64,000 nt of DNA. Source: Doris montereyensis (lineage: Eukaryota; Mollusca; Gastropoda; Nudibranchia; Dorididae). Positions 60,622 to 64,000 of this stretch are shown here, one piece after another. The position numbers and the translations under genes are program-made. Numbering within the stretch: the stretch's first letter is position 1; the number at the start of each line of letters is the position of its first letter. Location: positions 72,001 to 136,000 of the forward strand of contig JAXRKP010001345.1 of assembly GCA_037039925.1 (NCBI GenBank). Reading direction: 5' to 3'. The notes below the pieces were generated by a model. That model was not told the DNA's origin and did no database searches. It worked only from the letters and a program-made list of their open reading frames with translations.

Positions 60622-63315
60622 TCATGTGTCTGTCTTCTGACTCGTCAACTATTTGTTTGTTTTCTGGTTTGTCACATTTTAATGAATACCGATCTTGTCG
60701 ACCATTTGTTTGTCTTGTGTCTTGTCAACCATTTGTCTGTCTTCTGTCTTGTCAACTATTTGTCTGTATTCTGTCTTGTCAGGTATTTGTCTGTCTTCTG
60801 TCTTGTCAACTATTTCGCTGTTTTCTATCTTGTCAACCATTTGACTGTCTTTTGTCTTGTCAAATATTTGGCTGTTGTTTTGTCTTTTCAACTATTTGGC
60901 TGTTTTCTGGCTCGTCAACTATTTGGCTGTCTTCCGTTTTGTCAACCATTTGGCTGTTTTCTGTCTTGTCAACTATTTGGCTGTCTTCTGTCTTGACAAT
61001 TATTTGGCTGTCTTCTTTCTTGTCAACTTTTTGGCTGTTTTCTATCTTGTCAACTATGTGACTGTATTTTGTCTTACCAATTATTTGGCTGTTTCCTGTC
61101 TTGTCAACTATTTGCTGTTTTGGCTCTTGTGAACTATTCGGTTGTTTTCTGTCTTGTCACCCATTTGGCTGTTTTCTGTCTAGTCAACTATTTGACTTCT
61201 TTGTCGTGTCAACTATTTGACTGTCTTCTGTCTTGTCAACCATTTGGCTGTTTTCTGTCTTGTCAACCATTTGGCTGTTTTCTGTCTTGTCAACCATTTT
61301 GCTGAGTTCTGTCTTGCCAACCATTTGGCTGTTTTCTGGCTTGTCAACTATTTAACTGTCTTCTGTCTGGTCAACCATTTGGCTGTTTTCTGTCTTGTCA
61401 ACTATTTGGCTGTCTTCTACCTTGTCAACTATTTGGCTGTTTTCTGTCTTGTCAACTATTTGGCTGTTTTCTGTCTTGTCAAGTATTTGGCTGTTTTCTG
61501 TCTTATCAACTACTTTGCTGTTTTCTGTCTTGTCAACTATTTGGCTGTCTTCTGTCTTGTCAACTATTTGACTGTATTCTGTCTTGTCAACTGCTTCGCT
61601 GCCTTTTGTCTTGTCGACTATTTGGTCGTTTTCTGTCTTGTCAACGATTTGGCTGTCTTCTGTCTTGTCAACTATTTGGCTGTTTTATGTCTTGTCAACT
61701 ATTTGACTGTATTCTGTCTTGTCAACTATTTGGCTATTTCCTGTCTTGTCAACTATTTCGACTGTCTTCTGTCTTGTCAACTATTTGGCTGTATTCTGTT
61801 TTGTCAACTATTTGGCTGTTTTCTGTCTTGTCAACTATTTGTCTGTCTTCTGTCTTGTCAACTATTTGGCTGTTTTCTTTCTTGTCAACTATTTGGCTGT
61901 TTTCTCACTTGTTAACTATTTGACTGCCTTTTGTCTTGCCAATCATTTGGCTGTTTTCTGTTTTGTCAACTATTTGGTTGTTTTCTATCTTGTCAACTAT
62001 TTGACTGTATTGTGTGTTGTCAATTATTTTTCTGTTTTCTGTCTCGTCAACTATTTGGCTGTTTTCTGTCGTGTCAACTATCTGGCTGTCTTCTATCTTG
62101 TCAACCATTTGGCTGTTTTCTGTCTTGTCAACTATTTGGCTGTTTTCTGTCTTGTCAACTATTTGGCTGTCTTCTGTCTTGTCAACCATTTGACTTTATT
62201 CTGTATTGTCAACCATTTGGCTGTCTTCTGTCTTGTCAACTATTTGTCTGTCGTCTGTTTTGTCAACTAATTGACTGTCTTCTGTCTTGTCAACCATTTG
62301 GCTGTTTCTTGTCAACTATTTGGCTGTCTTCTGTCTTGTCAACTAATTAGCAGTCTTCTGCGTGGTCAACCATTCACTGTTTTCTGTCTTGTCAACGATT
62401 TGGCTGTCTTCTGTCTTATCAATCATTTGGCTGTCTTCTGTCTTGTCAACCATTTGGCTGTTTTTTATCTTGTCAACCATTTGTCTGTCTCTGTTGTGAA
62501 GTATTTGGCTGTGTTCTGTCTTGTCAACCATTTGACTGTATTCTGTTTTGTCAACTATTTGGCTGTTTTCTGTCTTGTCAGCTATTTGGCTGTCTTCTGT
62601 CTTGTCAACCGCTGTCTTCTGTCTTGTCAACTATTTGTCTGTCTTCGGTCTTGTCAACCATTTGGGTGTCTTCTGTCTTGTCAACCATTTGCCTTTCTTC
62701 TGTCTTGTCAACCATTTGCCTTTCTTCTGTCTTGTCAACCATTTGCCTTTCTTCTGTCTTGTCAACCATTTGGCTGTTTTCTGTCTTGTCAACCATTTGG
62801 CTGTTTTCTGTCTTGTCAACCATTTGGCTGTTTTCTGTCTTGTCAACCATTTGGCTGTTTTCTGTCTTGTCAACCATTTGGCTGTTTTCTGTCTTGTCAA
62901 CCATTTGGCTGTTTTCTGTCTTGTCAACCATTTGGCTGTTTTCTGTCTTGTCAACCATTTGGCTGTTTTCTGTCTTGTCAACTATTTGTATCTCTTCTGT
63001 TTTTTCAACGATGTGTCTGCCGTCTGTCTTGTCAACTATTTGGCTGTTTTCTGTCTTGTCAACCTTTTTTCTGTCTTTCTTATTATCAACCATTTAACTG
63101 TTTTCTGTCTTGTCAACCTTTTGTTCGTCTAATGTCTTGTCAAATATTTGTCTGTCTTCTGTCTTGTCCACCATTTCTATGTCTTCTGTCTCGTCATCCA
63201 TTTGTTTACTGCTGTCATGTCAACCATTTGTCTGTCTTCTGTCTTGTTAACCATTTGTCTGTTTTCTGTCTTGTCAACCATGTGTCTATCTTCTGTCTTG
63301 TCAATCATTTGTAAA
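60622..63315. repeat. 27-bp minisatellite (right arm), with recent local expansion
   Basis: About 100 copies, core TGTCTTGTCAACTATTTGGC then TGTTTTC. Around 62680-62770 three units of a GCCTTTCTT type and around 62770-62980 eight identical units of the AACCATTTGGCTG type occur that are missing in the left arm. Elsewhere the order of variant units follows the mirror image of 27119-29585. Confidence 0.95.
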
Positions 63316-64000
63316 AGCGATTATTTTATATCTATATAGTCAACTATTTGTAAAAGCAATCATTTGTCTCCATAGTCAAACATTTGTAAAATAATAATTG
63401 TATCTCTATAGTCAACCATTTGTAAAAACAATCAATTTATATCTAAAGTCAACCATTTGTAAAAGGAATCAATTTATATCTAAAGTCAACCATTTGTAAA
63501 AGCAATCAATTTATATCTAAAGTCAACCATTTGTAAAAAATATCAATTTATATCTAAAGTCAACCATTTGTAAAAACAATCAATTTATATCTAAAGTCAA
63601 CCATTTGTAAAAACAATCAATTTATCTCTATAGTCAACCATTTGTAAAAGCAATCAATTTATCTCTATAGTCAACCATTTGTAAAAGCAATCAATTTATC
63701 TCTATAGTCAACCATTTTGTAAAAGCAATCATTTTATCTCTATAGTCAACCATTTGTGAAAACAAACAATTTATCTCTATAGTCAACCATTTTGTAACAG
63801 GAATCAATTTATCTCTATAGTCAACCATTTGTAAAAGGAATAATTTTATCTCTATAGTCAACCATTTGTAAAAGGAATCAATTTATATCTAAAGTCAACC
63901 ATTTGTAAAAGGAATCAATTTATCTCTATAGTCAACCCCATTTGTAAAAGGAATCATTTTATCTCTATTGTCAACCATTTGTAAAAGGAATCAATTTATA
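63316..64000. repeat. 37-bp minisatellite (right arm, cut by window end)
   Basis: About 18 copies, core TAGTCAACCATTTGTAAAAG. Mirror of 26455-27118, following the same order of ATTTATCTCTA and ATTTATATCTA variants to the last base of the window. Confidence 0.94.

Noticed and set aside
60552..60720. Derivation of the 27-bp array from exon D
   Set aside because: GTGTCTTTCCAAGTCAGGCC has only loose similarity to the unit; not enough to claim the border-duplication pattern seen at exons B, C and G.

Overview
The window is nuclear DNA of an animal. It holds one recognisable gene, broken into short exons by very long minisatellite-filled introns, and part of that gene is present twice in inverted orientation. 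Exons read right to left on the minus strand from about 41.6 kb to 1.9 kb and encode a glutamine-rich then Ser/Thr-rich protein. This ends in the polyhomeotic HD1 signature (IVKPHILTHFIEGFVI, then EGLEPFPV across a splice junction). I therefore call it a polyhomeotic-like (PHC/Ph) Polycomb PRC1 gene. Its FCS zinc finger and SAM domain would lie beyond the left edge. tRNA-derived SINEs, non-LTR retrotransposon pieces with ATTGA-type tails and repeat-swollen introns suggest an invertebrate, perhaps a mollusc or other lophotrochozoan; that placement is a guess.

Layout: 1-1.9 kb is the last intron in the window (15-bp and 24-bp arrays). Exons on the minus strand are I (1948-2074), H (4385-4915), G (9216-9655), F (10627-10773), E (16651-16932), D (29605-29660), C (32111-32348), B (33981-34132) and A (41105-41616, ATG at 41545). 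Between them lie about twenty different tandem-repeat families with units of 2 to 64 bp, covering most of the window. At 44348-45681 a 1.33-kb unique spacer with a degenerate LINE separates two inverted arms. The right arm (45682 to the window end) repeats, on the plus strand, the 5' flank and exons A-D with the same repeat arrays in mirror order. The result is two head-to-head PHC 5' halves.

All exon junctions are phase-compatible when read A to I (phases 1, 0, 1, 0, 0, 0, 0, 0, then 1 at the left end), which strongly supports one gene. Several exons carry single-base frameshifts (left exon A, exon E, exon G). In exon A the other arm is intact, so sequence error is likely there.

The most unusual feature is how the introns seem to have grown. 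At exons G, C and B the 3' end of the exon plus its splice donor, or part of it, is copied downstream into the intron (17 copies of a 64-bp unit at G, one clean extra copy at C, several diverged copies at B). At exons I and F the neighbouring array is built from the sequence of the 3' splice-site region. Long open frames across the arrays are by-products of repeat periods divisible by three and are not annotated as genes.
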